A stretch of 64,000 nucleotides of DNA from Neurospora tetrasperma FGSC 2508. Taxonomy: Eukaryota; Ascomycota; Sordariomycetes; Sordariales; Sordariaceae. A model generated the notes under the pieces. That model was given only the letters and a program-made list of their open reading frames with translations. It made no database searches and was not told the DNA's origin. The stretch spans positions 8,450,705 to 8,514,704 of the forward strand of contig NW_009799179.1 in the NCBI RefSeq assembly GCF_000213175.1, in the 5' to 3' direction. The position numbers and the translations under genes were made by a program. Every line of letters starts with the position of its first letter. The stretch's first letter is position 1. Shown piece by piece: positions 21,421 through 34,934 of this stretch.

Positions 21421-24400
21421 CATGGTCAGGCCGGCCGCTGCGACGTGACGGATCTGCCCAATTGAATGAACATGGCAGGGTCTTGGATCGCAAAAGTCTC
21501 GTGGTACATCAGGGTGGATGTGTGGTGGAATTGTGGATGGATCTTGGGACTGCGGAGGATGGCGCTGGTTTGCTTCTCTGTTGCTCCATGGGGGTAAACT
21601 AAAAAGAGGACATCTTCGCCGAGCAGCGATGAGGGGGTGCGACAACTGGGAAGAGGGGCCGGTTGACGGGACCGGGGTCTTTGAAAGTACTTTGTAGAAC
21701 ACGACGTAGCCTGGAGACGTTGGACGAGCAAGACATCCAGAACACTCACGCTCAAGCAGCAAGGGACTTGGCCGCACCTCCACCCAAAGCCCGCAGCAGG
21801 ATCGAGTCGGGTGTCTGTGTCTTTCCGTTACTCTCCGTTTTGCCAAGCCCTCTTGAGCAAAGAACTGAACGGATGCTGTGCGGATGCTGTGCGGATGTGG
21901 TGGAGAGATTCTGATACGGGAGCTAGGAACTTTTGCGCGATCTGGATTAAGAGGCGGATATGGAGCTCCTCGCTGAAAGCTATTCCCAATCGGGACAGTC
22001 CATCCCCCAAACCGTAAAGCCTGCCTCGCTAGGGGGGTCGGATTTGGGCATAGCGTACAGGGCTTGGGAGCGTAAGGGCAGAAGGGTAACTGTATCACCC
22101 ATCACTCAGCAAATCGAATCAGGCTCGTCATCGAAAGGTCTTGGGACGACTCTGAGCAGCTCAACTAGCCCAACGGCTGGAACGAGAAGGATCGGGAGAC
22201 GGTCAGGGGGTGTAGAATCGGCAAGAAACCGAGATGGCTCGTCTGTGAGGAAGTCAGCCACTGCAAAAACGAGTGATACGGGTGCTTCCCGGACGGAGAA
22301 CGGCCCCATCAAAACCGGGAACACAAGTGGATGAGAAGGCTCCCTCAAGAATGGGTTGGGCAGAAATGGCCGGGTGGGCATCGATACCCAAAACGCGGCT
22401 CAAAGACACCAGTGACCTGCCAGTCCCCATGCCACCCCCAACTTTTGCCGTACACCATCAACAACAGCACCAAATTCTAGGGCTGGGAATATTCGAAAGG
22501 GCCTAAGTGCCGGCCGGCAGAGACCTGTCAGAAGGCTGTCAAGAGTGCTTTTCAGCTCAAGTCCTCATCGTCACTTGAATGACCGCACCGCCCAAAGCAG
22601 CCACTTCTCAGTTGTGCATCTCAGCCTCCAAGCCTCTTTGTGATGTCTTCTCCAACTCAAGGTAAGCGTGTGGGGTGGCGAGCATGGGAACCGAGGGAGT
22701 CTGGAGACTGCAAGGGAAGTGCCTAGCTTGGTACGAGGTATGATACCTCGCGGAGCTGAGAAAAGTCGCTTTTCCTTTTGCTCATCGAAACCGAGCTGTC
22801 CAAGGCTGAATGCCTATCCAGACCGGGCCCGGCAGAAAGGAAGATATCTGTTTCTTTGACTCCCTCCTTGGGTTGGTCAAGACAAGATCTTGAACCCCTA
22901 GACTAGTTGTTGAGAAGGAGCCGCAATCGCGGTGTTATATCAACATGCCCGGACTGTGTGGTAAACCCGGCAAAACGCCTCTGTATAAACAAACGCATGT
23001 GGGCATTCGACCAGCCGTCTGTACAAACATGTGCCATGATGCTCCTTGCTTCAAGACGATTCCAAGTTCTGCCCCTGGCATATATGCAAGAAATACGGCG
23101 TAGCAACCAACTTGGCAGCCCGGCCATCCACCTGGTGCGAAAAGGCCCGGGTCCGTTTTGATGCGAACGGGTTCTCGTCATCCAAAGTTATCGCTGTCAT
23201 GCCCGGCAGCACCAGGACCGGCAGCAACAACGGGTGGTGGGCATGGCATCCGCTACTGTCGCAGTATCACGGCAGTGTTTGTTGCGTTCGTCGGTCGAGT
23301 CTGCGAATCCCCATCAACAGAGCCCAGGGGGACGACACTGATAGGCCAGCGAATCCGGGTACTGAGACCTTCAGAACGGAGACAGATGCACGAGGTCCTG
23401 CGGGAGGGTCGTGATCACCTCACTTGCCCATTCGGACCAGTGGTATGATTTTGCTGAAACATGGGGAATGAGAAGGCTGGTTTTAGGTTGGGAGATGGTA
23501 TCAGAAGGATATTGTTCAAGGCCGCATAGGTATCGTCCAGGCTGGGAAGTAAACTTTTTCGAATGCCGTGAAGTTGTCAATGTGTCCTGGCAAGGAATAC
23601 CGCCTCATATTCAGATGAAAAGAGATCATACTGTTTGCGTGCTTGTTGGGCTTGGTGGTCTATCGGAGGACGCAAAGCCGTAGTGCGAGCAGCAACAACA
23701 CCGCGACAATCATCAGTGCCTACAGTGCAGCAGCATCCGGCCTCGAGATACTTATTCGATTGATCGGAGTGGATTAATCGGGACTGGACGATGTCGGTTT
23801 GTCAACTGCTGGGTTTCGGACATATCAAGAGACTCGGATAGTGTTGAGTTTCCATCGCCATTCTTGAGACGATTGTCATTCCTCGGTTGAACTGACCAAG
23901 TGCGCTTGCAAGGGTCGTCGTTGATGCCGGGCTCTACGTACAGTTGGCCGATACGGTACGTTGAAATATCCCCAAGCTCCGCATTTGTCCCGCGCCAGTC
24001 GGGTGTCAGTCGAAATGCCGGACCAAGAGCAGTTTTTCGTTATATAAGTCACATGACTCGGTACGTACTCCAGCTTCCCTTTCATTTCCACTGCTGGGCG
24101 CGGCAGGCAGCGAAACTCCTTCACGTTTCCTCCTCGTCCGCTGCAATTTCCCCATCACAACAACAACAATAACAACAACAACAACGGCAACGACATTACG
24201 ACCGCGACAATGGCCACTTACACATGTCAACATCACCCCGCTGTTGCATCAAAACATTCGACTTGATGGTGATTTTCCATTCGTCCAATATTCCACACTT
24301 CCACCCTGTTTTCCTGCCGATTTGTTCCTAGATCGGCTCAGGGGCCCAGAATGCCGACTTTGTCCAACCCCAATCCGTGGAGACGTGCGGTCCATCTGCG

Positions 24401-26400
24401 GTTTCTTTCGGGGATCAGTTTGCCCGCGAGCAATTCCCAGCAGCGAGTGATTGAGCATCGAGAAATCAGAAAATGCGGTGGCTGGGACCTACAGCATGCT
24501 ACAGCACCGTGACCCACTAGCCGGACCATCTGCAAAACTCCAACGGAGCTCCCGCATCAGCGCCGCTTCTGTCGACCACTCATCGGCGCCGCTCGACTGC
24601 CTGCCGACTTGCCCAGATGGATTGTGCCTCTGGCCGCATACAAAGAGGCCCGCATCAAAGCCTGGCCGTGCTGGTATCTGTACCCAACCCGACCAACCGG
24701 CGACGCGATTGCTGGGAACTGGCACCGAATTGGCACCTTTGTTGCCGTCCCGACACGCGAGATATGTAGACCACAGGAACCATTAGGATCCATCGAAACG
24801 CGTCCCTTTTTCGGCTCGCATCTGCTAGCTCTCCGCATGCCGCGCCGCGAACGATCACCGTCCGAGGGAGGCGACCTTTTGGATGGCTTTTCTGCGCATT
24901 GCTGTGTCTGGGCAACAACTCTGGGGTCACTGGCGTCCGTGACTGGTGCCGGTGCTGTCACTCACTGTCTGAACCCTACAGACGTACGACAGTAGTAGAC
25001 AGCAAAGGTGAGCCCCACCAAATCCTGCCGTCTGTTATGCAGCCTGAGTGCTTGCAGATAGCGACAGAATCGAAAGCGTGCGACTTTGCTCCAGTTTTCA
25101 GAATGGCATCCAATCGAGCCGGCGACAATTCACCTCACCTTTACATAACCTTTGAAATGTCTGTCAAATATTCGAGGACTAACAAGCTGCCAGATATTCT
25201 AGCTACTATGATCAGTCATGTTGCAACGACCTTTCTTTCCCCGCCCGTTTTCAAAAGACAGAGAGAAGCCCCTCTTTTTCACACTTTTTACCTGCGCAAA
25301 TTCATGCCCGGTTGCGACTATCATCGCTTGGGTTGCCTGTTATCGGTTACCCCGCTGTTACCTGTCCACATGATGGGCGTCGGGCGCTTTCCAAAGTCCC
25401 ATCAACACTGACTTGATCAACCGTCTTGATACGGCCGTTTGCTGGTCTTGCCACAAAGGGTTGAGTTTCAGCACAAGCCGTATTTCGACTACGGACGGCA
25501 AGTTTTCCGGATGGTGGACGTTCAGGTCCTCCGCCTCTCAGCAAGCGAGGACTGAAGAATCATGGGAGGATCAACATAAGCCAATCGATATTGTAAGGCG
25601 GTGGTACCGGCCCTCTTACGATTGGGCTACGCGTCTTTGTCAGCCATCTCTGTCCGCCTTTGTTCCAAAGTTCTGGATTACGCTTCGTCCTACCCGAGTA
25701 GCGCTACCTAGAAGCGTCTCCAGCTGCGCCTGGTGGTGAAAGTTCGTTCTGGAGCTGTTAGTATTGGTGAATGTGGAAGATCAGTGGTCCCGCTACTATC
25801 AGCCTCTACCATTCGGAATTCGCCGCGAGAAACCCTAAAAGAACACCATCTAGTTTTCAAGCTATACGAAAGACGCTTTATTTCTTTCTTTTTAGCTATC
25901 GAAAGAGCCCCGCCGTGCAGTCTCCTGGTTAGTGGCTAGAGGCTCAACATCGCGCAACACTAGGGTCCTACATGCGACCTTTTTTAGTTTATTTTGACCT
26001 GGATATCGATCTGGATGGTGGCGGCCGTATCAGACCCAGAACGGCAAATATCCCACCCAACGGCGCAGACCTCCTCTTGCGAGTTTATGTCCGTCGTTAT
26101 CCAGTATATCCGCACGCTCTTGACGACCCTAGTGACGTTTCGACTGCTGGATGCTTGTTGTTAATGTGCATCAGTCTCTCAGCTTCTCGGGCGGCTGTCT
26201 CGCCTATTCCTCTAAACTTCCAGGCCACCTACCGAGGTCGGCCTCCAAGGGCTTCGGGATCCTATTGTTTGCGATCAGGTGGCAGCCATCTCGACGATGT
26301 GCAGGGTGCCATCACTTCACCACCCCGCTCTCTTTTGTCTCCTTGGGGTTGCGTCGTGGTGTTTCTGTGGCAATCACGCACACGATGACTTACAGGCCCT
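21421..26400. other. Gene-poor region
   Basis: No recognisable gene on either strand. Seen: a tandem 11-mer GGATGCTGTGC (about 21872-21893) and a CAA-rich microsatellite (24155-24186). Open frames of 100-240 codons occur but lack family resemblance, mostly lack ATG starts, and overlap one another on opposite strands. Confidence 0.45.
24155..24186. repeat. (CAA)n microsatellite
   Basis: CAA units broken once by TAA; non-coding. Confidence 0.85.
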
Positions 26401-29400
26401 ATTTTTCCTGCATCTTATGAATCTGAAACATATCTTTTTTCCCCAGCTCCACGCTCAGTCAGCGATCCCGTCAAACAACAGGGTTCAGCTGGGGACAGAG
26501 AATATTATAATTCTTTCGGCGAGATGTTTCCCCAAACGGTTTGCGGGAACCGTCTGATATCGGTTCATAGGAGTTGTTTTAACGAAACCCCACATGCTTA
26601 CCGAGTCTCACTGATGGATATCCGCCGCCAATGCTTGCGCAAGCCTTCTGCAGTCAAACCCAAGGATACAATCACTGGCTCATCCCAGAAAATCCTCGAG
26701 ATGGTTCTGAACGGGCATTCTGAACAGTCAGTTACGAGTTCTTTACCGCCGAGCTGCTGGGCTTTGAGATAAAGGACGCGATGTTCGTGATTGTGTGTGG
26801 TTCAGGCGTGCAGCACCTTCACCTTGATCGAATCCCGGAACTCTGGATCAATCTATTTTGATACTGGCCCGCTAGCCAGAGCTGCATCTCGTCTGATCTA
26901 GTCTGGTGTCTGGTGCATTGCGCTTGCGTGAACGGCCAGTGACGGCAAGCCCTAGGTACGGAATTTCTACGCAGAGCCAGGATTTCTCGAACCCGCTCGG
27001 TCATAAAATTCTCATCAGCGGAGCAAAAGAGGGGTGGTCTTTTTTTTTATTATTATTTTTGCTGTTGGTGCTCGCGTTTGAGCTATCGGCTAGCGGCAGC
27101 GTCCAAGACCAACTGTGTGCAACATGCAGGCAAGAGGATGCAGCGAGCAGAGCATGGGCGCAGGACCACTACTGCAACCAAAAAGTGGTGTAAAAACTGC
27201 TGTGTTGCCGGGACCGTTGCAGATGTGGGGCATCTTCGAGCTCTCGGTGGGCTCATTGTCAGGTGAGTGGTGAGACGACATGGAAGAGCCATTTTCGGAG
27301 CGTGTTCGGGGTTGAGGAGGAGAAGAGGAAGAGAAACGGAACAAGATGTCATGCCGTGATAAGATTTTGACGAGCCGTTAACAGTACGGAATTGGTTCCT
27401 CCCCGGCGCGGCTCGGGTCCGGTTTACGTTAACGATCCTCTGTCGAGGCGCTTGGAAGGTATGTGGAACTGTTTCATGGCGCATTTCCAAGGCTCTACTA
27501 TTTGTACGATCGTACTTTCATTGTCAGTCCCGACATCTATCGCGCAAACCTTGGGGTCATGAGGGGGACGGGAGGTTTGTTTTGATGGGTGGGTCGGTCC
27601 GGATCGGCTTGTGGATTCAAGCGGTGAGCGGAGACGGTCTGGGATCAAAACGGAATCCGGACGGTGACTACTGCGGGAGACATACCCACTCCCGGAGACA
27701 TATACCAGATAGGCAAACCTTCATCTGCTTGTCTTGGCTGTATCATGTACTGCTACGCAGCATGTGAGATGGGAAAATCTCCCAAAATCTCGCATCTGCT
27801 TTGCATTTGTTGAGCAAAAATTCCGGAAAGAGGCTGAGCACCAAAAGGAGGATATTCTGGAGATGTGGAGATATCAGAAAGCGAGTGCCACCTCCCCCTA
27901 TCGACTTTTATCTTGCGGCTCAAGATGGGGTACGTGGGGTTGTCTTCCATGGATATTTGCTCGACTCGGACACCGTCGATCTGCTGCTTTTCCCTTGGAC
28001 GAGTTCGCCGATTTCCTGAGACCCCCTCTCTTCGTACGGGACGGAAGAACCGGGGGTGGGGGAGACATGTACCGAGCGTCATTCTCCGATTTTTGTACCG
28101 GCTCCCATCGTACTCCGGTATACAACAAAATCATGGTTCGCTCTGCCGTCGTTCTCATAACAGTAACCCAGCATTGGAGAGAATAAGTAAAGATCAAGTT
28201 TCTGCGAAACCAAGGAAAAACTCCGATACTTTTCAAGCATTACCTTGCTTCGATGATTCCGGACCTGCATACGAGATGACGCTTCTACTCATGGCTCCAT
28301 TCACGAGGCTATTACTGCTGTGTATCGTGACTGAAGCCAGGGAGACCGCGAACTCGAACGTCGCCAGGTTGGTAAGTTAAGCCCGCGGAGTTCTGACAAT
28401 TATCCTGCAAGCACGTGAGCCTCGCTTGGATGGCTCCCTTGTATTAGAAGTCAAGTCAACATGAACAAACATCACTTGAACAACCCCGCGTTGCATACCC
28501 ATGAACCATGAAGCTTTTTAGCTTGTTCTCGACTCTAGACTCAAAACAGAACAAGCCGACTCCAAGATCCCTACCTGCCTGTCCTGCCTGGTGAGCCTAG
28601 CTCCCTGGTTGTGTGCGGCGTCTATCTCCCACGCAAGTGCGCGCCTACGAAGAGATAGGGACAGGAAAGAATGGTACCGAATGAAGTGACGAGGATCCGA
28701 ATCCTTGTCCTGCTTCTTTTCTCCTCTTGTATATGTAGCTTTTTCTTTTTCCCTTTCTTTTTTGCCCCGCCCCTTTTCGAAGAGGGGCTGGTAACGGACG
28801 ACGAGCAAACGAACGGTCGACTTCTTGCCTGGTCATCGGTTCTCGTTGCGTCGTCCGTTCAGGTGAACCGGGGCCCTACTGGGCTCCCTAGACCTGGTTG
28901 ACGATCTTACAATGTGACAAGGTCAGTCACCCAGGTCAGCTTGTCTGGCAGTCTGCAACCGGAAGCCGTTTGAGCAAAGTGAAGCTAAGGTGGGCTTGGT
29001 GGGCTCTGCCGAGTTGGGATTTCCGGGGCACTGGCCAGGGTGCACCGCTTCGGTCGCACGATCTACGGAAGCCATAAAACAACGAGGTGAAACGAAACGG
29101 GCCCCAATCGGTGCCCGGCAGCGGCGGCGGCGGCAACGGCGGCCAGTCGCCACTCACCAGCGGGCGGCGGGATGACATGGGCATGAACAAGAGAAAGATT
29201 ATCAATGGTGACGACAAAGCAATTTACATCCATGTCAGGGTTACCATCATTGTAATAGTTTCCGTGCTCACGAACGCACATATCCCATATCCCAGCATCC
29301 CATTTACCACCAAACTGTTCGATGACCAAGAGTCAAGAGTCTTATGTGAAGCTCAAACAGGCCTCAAAAGATAACGGCAGATGATCTCTTTTGAAAGGCG

Positions 29401-29692
29401 GTGTGTTTTAGCTGGCTTCTTCTGTCTCTGCACCCTCTGGATCTGGGAAGCCCAGAGAGTCTGAGAACCACTCACTTGGGACAGGTCTGGTGATCTGATT
29501 TGTTACTACTGTCAAGTGGTGAGAGCTGTGTTTCTTTTTATGGTGGGTGGTATGCATTAGCTATCCTTTTGGACTGTTATTTTGTCTCTCATGTTTCTGT
29601 CTCGCTCGTTGATGGGCTTGTTGAAGTCGCCGACAGGTTCGAACAGGTCGGTTGAGGATGCTATTTCCAACAGCTCCTTCGAACAATAAAGG

Positions 29693-29727
<35 letters not shown>

Positions 29728-32700
29728 AAAGCAATGCGCGGTAGGGCTTGCGATGGATCAATACCGGTCACATGTCATTCTTCTTGATTGACTTTCATGT
29801 TTTGATGATCTGAAGTAGACTAGTTGTAAGATTACCTACTCAACTGATAACCCTGCCAGACTGATTCAAAGAAACATTATCCTCACCCTCCCTACCTAGG
29901 CTGGGTAAGGTAAGCGAAGCAAGTATGTACATATGTGTAAAGAGGATGGAATCAAGCAAGTCTTTAATGCCGATGAAACAAAATATGAAACAAGAACTAA
30001 TGCACTCTCTTAAGTTTCCCTACGTATTAGAACAGATCGGCATCTACAACAGGATATCTTTCATTCTGCACTAGAGTGAGCGACAAGACTTTTGAAATCT
30101 TGCTTATAGGGAAGGACCTTGTAGGCCTGAAAAGCTTTCGGGCCTACTGCTAGCTAGGTAGTGTACCAATGCCGTAAATAAAGCAACAATCTGTAGGAGC
30201 GAGTTTAGGTAACTCTCTGTATTAGCTAAATGGTAAAACAGGGCCAAGATAGATCAGCAAGACCACCGACATCAGTCAGCAACATAAATACTTGGTATAT
30301 CGATAAACTCGTTTGATCCAGTTCTAGGTCGGTCCGACAAAGGTAGGTTTCAAGGTCTGCTAGTTCCGTTTGGGTGTATGTACATGTCTGATACAGTATA
30401 TGGCAGAGCTATAACCCTACAACATTGCCGGACCGACTGGGGACATCGAGTTAGACTACCTCTAGTTTGTTCGGTATTTGGCGTACCAAGCAGAAAGACT
30501 TGGGGAATAAAGCTAATTTGATGACAATGCCGTTTACACACACGTAGTATTCGTTGTAACTTGCTGCATTTTTACACTAGAAGCCAAGCCTGCTCAGTCT
30601 TCTTTCCGGGGACTATGATGTAGGGACTTGAAGATCAAAAACTCTAACTTACACTAGCAGATCGGTCAGCGTCATAACCTCTTCTTTCTGTAGATCAGAA
30701 CCCTGACCGAAAGTCTGACGAACTAGAGTGGAATTCGATTTAGGGATATTGAATATCGATGAACGGATGTAATGATGGGGCTAGCTAACTCGGGGTTTTC
30801 GAAAAGTAGCCACAAGGGGAGACGGGAAGAAGGGAAACCGTGGGGTAGGGTCTGAGGTCTGAATGTAGCGGCTGGTAAAAGAATCAACAAAAAAGAGTGA
30901 ATAATGTGCAATTTTGGAATTTATTCATTTATTTATCTGACAATGCTCGTCTTGACGTGTTAGACAAGTTTCTCTTTCCTTTCCTTGGAAGAATGCCGAA
31001 CTCAATGTGTAGAAGGAGGTCATCAATGCGCTAGGGTCTTCAATAAGAGTCAGAAGAGACAGGATAAGTGCTCTGGTGACTGCTTGCCAAAACCGGAAGG
31101 AACGTTGTTGAGGTCCGAAGTCAGATAATCACTTGAAAATAATCCTATCCGTTTAGCCGTTATCTCAGGCGCTTGAGGGCCTCTACGCTAGGACTGCCTC
31201 GTGTCTTGTATCCTGTGTGTCTCGTGTATCAGTCTGCCTAGGTAAACATGGAGCTACCGAAGCCAAGAACGCACAAAAAACTAAGGAGTGCGGGGAGGTG
31301 TGCGGCAGTACATATATACGGGGTGAGGATAGGTAGTCAACTAGTATAGTATATTACAGTCTCATATCTAGGTCTACTGCCGATGTCCTCACCCAAGCGA
31401 CCGCCTTAGGAAAAGCTGATCGGCGGACATAAGGTCCGGACACGAACAAGCCTGGCCAGCTTCACCAGATGAAGCGACGGAACCTTTTTAGGTGAAGATA
31501 TAAATCTTAGTGATTTATGGACTCGGGCATCTGATAGGTAGTTTTTGGATGGTCGCGATGTTTGCTACTGTACTTATATCTATGTTAGCCAAGCGACCCT
31601 GAATGGGATCACTTGTTAGCCAGTTCCTCTCACTTTCGCATTTATAGACTACTTTCAGAAGATTTGCCACCAGACACTTCCTTGATCAGCGTTGTACACA
31701 CTGATAGTCTTTCGGATCTCAACAGAAAGTAGGGAAGGGGGCGTTGGATTTGGACGGGGGTCTGGAATCAGGTTGAACGTATCTACACATTCTATTCTGT
31801 GACCCTGCCACTGCCTCTGACTGATACACAGATAAACACAGAGACACAGACACAAAAGAAGGCTCACACAGAGAAGCGAATGGGTGGATGGTCTTCCAGA
31901 GTTCGCTTCACTCTTAGACTTGCACCTCACAAGTCACCACCAAACCAGCCGGTCGGCCCTTTGGTCAGTCGCCACTGGAGGGCACTACTTCTTCGTTTCA
32001 TCTGATTCTAATCTCTAACCTCTACTAGTCCCTAGTGATCCAAAACCACTATCCGATATGGGTATAAGCACGACCCGAAGCTGGAGAGGAATCCCCGGAG
32101 GTTGCTCTCCCCCCAACAATAATAAAGTAAACTAGTCAGCAGCCCCTGACCCCCTCCCTAATTTGGAAAATATGGGGTGATTCACCCCCGTGAGCACACA
32201 AATGAGACAGACCATGCTACCCTCTACTGTTCTGTCTTCATCTGCGCCCTGCCTGGCCTGGTGTTGTGGTCGAGTATGACGGTGACCATGTATGACGTCC
32301 CACAGAAACACCACAGAACAGAGAGTTCCCGCCGAGCAACCGGCCGCCGGTACCACGAAAGGGGGAAGGAAGGTGGAGAGAGAGAAGAATTTGGATGGTT
32401 GAAAGTGCGGTTTGGGGGCTGGAGGAGAGAAAGTCCCCGGGGTTCACGGTTATGGATAGAAGGCAATCAACGTAACCAACAAGCATTTCTCGACCATCAC
32501 CGCGACTTGTTATTTTTTCCATTCGGCCCTCTTTTCTCCGTAACTAGCTCGATCGCGGTCTCGTGGCTCTGGTCAACAGGTCTGGGGCAGACCCTGGCAT
32601 GTCTCGGATGAGAACATTTGAACCTTGTTCGCGTCCTGGCAGAGGGCCACTGGCTTCCGAAACAATGTGTCTACCACGTGTTGAGCATGACGGTGGGAGG

Positions 32701-32804
32701 TAGAGGTTGTCGCTAAACATGTGGAATGCTCAACCGAGCGGACGGTCCGGGCTGCGACTGGGTATGGGAGTCGTACACTATGAGTACGGCATTTGAAAGA
32801 TGGT
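26401..32804. other. Gene-poor region before NOC4
   Basis: No gene supported. Contains a 33-A homopolymer (29693-29725) and a GGC-rich patch (about 29118-29145). From about 29800 to 31650 even short open frames are scarce on both strands, so protein coding there is unlikely. The last few hundred bases are the 3' flank of NOC4. Confidence 0.45.
29693..29725. repeat. A33 homopolymer
   Basis: Uninterrupted run of 33 A on the + strand. It could be a decayed poly(A) tail, but nothing element-like precedes it. Confidence 0.9.
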
Positions 32805-34566
32805 TTACGATGAACCAAAATCCCATAGACTGACCAACGGGCTATCAGTCTGCTCTGTGCCAGGATCGGCCTTGGTAAAAATGTGTTTCGGGATCATGAA
32901 CTCGATGACCGGAGCCTTCTTCACTTCCTTGGACATCTCTGCGTCGATAAGCTGTGGGTGTATGTTAGCCATACGCTTCTATATGCATTTAATTGTGGTT
33001 GACTTACACTGCCATAGGAGTGGTCCAGAAAATCCTCCAGGTTGTAAGCCTGTTTTGTAAACTGCTCAGAGATGATCTTGGCAATGGTCGCAACGTTGGG
33101 GTGGTAATGAGACTGTAACTGCACAATCTCCCACAGAGAACTGTCAATGGCGTGGGTCTCCATAGGGTCCTCTTCGTCAGGAAGGAAAGGGTCAAGGACT
33201 CCCTCCTTCTCGATCAGCTCCTTCTCCTCCTTGGTCCGCGGTATACGGTGCATCATGAATGTGGTGAGAGGATGCTTCTTGAACAGGTTGTAGAACCACG
33301 GAACGATGACAACAATGGCGCTTGGTGGTGCGTTGAGGGCGAGACGGGCCAGACGCTTGATGAAGCTTGCCACCAGGACGGCGGGCAAATGGGACGAGCC
33401 CAGGAACGTATCGAGGAGGCGGAAGAAGCGTGAGCGGTACTTGGAATGGAGGATGTCGGTATCCAGCAAGGAGTAGAGTTTCTGATAGAAAGACGGGTAA
33501 TCCAGGTTGCGTTCCTGGATCAGGTAGAACACACCGGAAAGGGCCAGGAGCGAGATAGAGCCGCCAGTGTTGTAGCAGTCGGTAAGGAAGTCCATGAGGA
33601 GCTCGGGCTTGATGAACCATGGCGCAATTGAGGATGCCATGACGTCCAACACCTTCTTTCTCTGCTCCTTACTCAGACCCAGGTGCATCAAAGCCAGCCA
33701 AGCTTCCTGTGCCCTCTTCTTATGCTGCGACAAGGACCGCAGTGGGTGCTTCTTCTTGACGGGTTGCTCGATATAGAAGTCCTCAAGGTCTTCGGATGAC
33801 TCTGGGATATCCTCCATCTTGAGGAGGAAATTAAACACTGTGTTTTGTAGCTCTTCATCGACCGACTCGCGTTCTGTAAGGAAGTCCCTACACAAGGATG
33901 TTAGCAACTTGCTACGCTGGGCAACTCGGGTCCCATTGGGTTCACGTACTTGATTCCCTCAAACGTGTAAAATCTAATGTCGTCATACTCGTCGATGAAC
34001 TTGTCACAAAATTCATCACGCACCTCCTCGACTGGCGACGTTAGAAGCGCACTGATGATGGCATTGAAGAGAGGCCAAGGAAAGACGGCCTCGTCCTTGC
34101 CCTCCAGGTACTGGGCTTCCGCCTTCAGCAAAGCCATAGCCAGAACGAGAGCCTGGGTGGCAAGCTTGGTGCTCTTGAACATGGCGACAAGAGCCTTATG
34201 GTGGTCGGTCAGGCGATCCCGAAGCCACTTTGCGACGGTCGCATCTTTCTCCGAAGCATCCTTCTTCTTGACCAAACTGCCCGAGGCGAGTAGGCGAACG
34301 AACACGCGGCACAGAGCTTCGGCGGCGGCGATGGCGGTCTTGGGGTCTTCATTCTGCTTTTCGGCGTACTCTATAAGGGTAGCGATGTTGTTGTAGTGCT
34401 TCCTGGACTCGTTGATCTGGGATTCGAGATTCTGGATTTGCGATGCGAGGTCTTCCTTTTCCTCGCCGGCCTCGGACTTTCTGCGCTTCTTGATGGGTTC
34501 GCCGTTCTCGGAGCGTTTCCGCTTGACAACCGGCTTCGCGGCTTGGACTTTTACTGTTGAAGGCAT
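32805..34566 (-). CDS. NOC4: NOC4, nucleolar complex protein (40S biogenesis)
   Basis: Three exons: 34566-33950, 33887-33008, 32951-32805; 547 residues. Introns are 62 and 56 bp (GTACGT...TAG, GTAAGT...CAG). The start is ATG at 34564-34566 (MPSTVKV). The N-terminus is Lys/Arg-rich with nuclear-localisation character (KRKRSENGEPIKKRRK), followed by a coiled-coil-like stretch. The body is helical repeat-like. Residues about 317-460 form the CBF/Noc domain (LLALSGVFYLIQERNLDYP, SKYRSRFFRLLDTFLG, PWFYNLFKKHP). The C-terminal exon encodes IEFMIPKHIFTK, typical of the family end. NOC4 pairs with NOP14 in the nucleolus and is needed for small-subunit processome assembly and 40S export. It diverges from the ATP4 gene across 368 bp. 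Confidence 0.93.
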
Positions 34567-34934
34567 TTTGGCGACAGTGTGTCGGTGTTTGGACAAGGAA
34601 ACGAGGGAATGGACGATTCGAGGAACGGAATGGTTGTCGTATCTCAGCAAAATTTAAGTGGGGCGTCTCCAAGTCAAAGTCCTTCTTTGGCGTCGCGAAC
34701 TGGAGGTGACATTGGAGACTTTCTTGGCGCCAAAGTGGGGCCTCTTTTTTTGCTCTTGGACTGGCATGAAACTTTTCCAGCGCCTTTGCTGAAGCTCTCA
34801 GGCCCAAGATCCACGTGACATCCAGGTACCTCCGGTAAAGTGCCGGGTCAACCCGTTCCGTTAAAACCTCAATTCGACCTTGAAAGCTCAGCAACGTCAC
34901 TAACAGCCACCCCACGCCCATCCCCTCATTCACA
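34567..34934. promoter_or_regulatory. Bidirectional promoter, NOC4/ATP4
   Basis: These 368 bases separate the two divergent start codons, so both promoters and 5' leaders must fit in it or overlap. No clear TATA box. Shared control of a ribosome-biogenesis gene and a respiratory gene is a possibility, not shown. Confidence 0.6.

Noticed and set aside
21373-22098. 241-codon minus-strand open frame
   Set aside because: Pro/Arg/Ser-rich with no recognisable domain, contains tandem-repeat sequence, and no splice-supported extension; compatible with chance.
27865-28380. 171-codon plus-strand frame
   Set aside because: No family resemblance, overlapped by comparable frames on both strands.
29693-29725. 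A33 tract as a retrotransposon tail
   Set aside because: No element body, no target-site duplication and no reverse-transcriptase-like sequence nearby.
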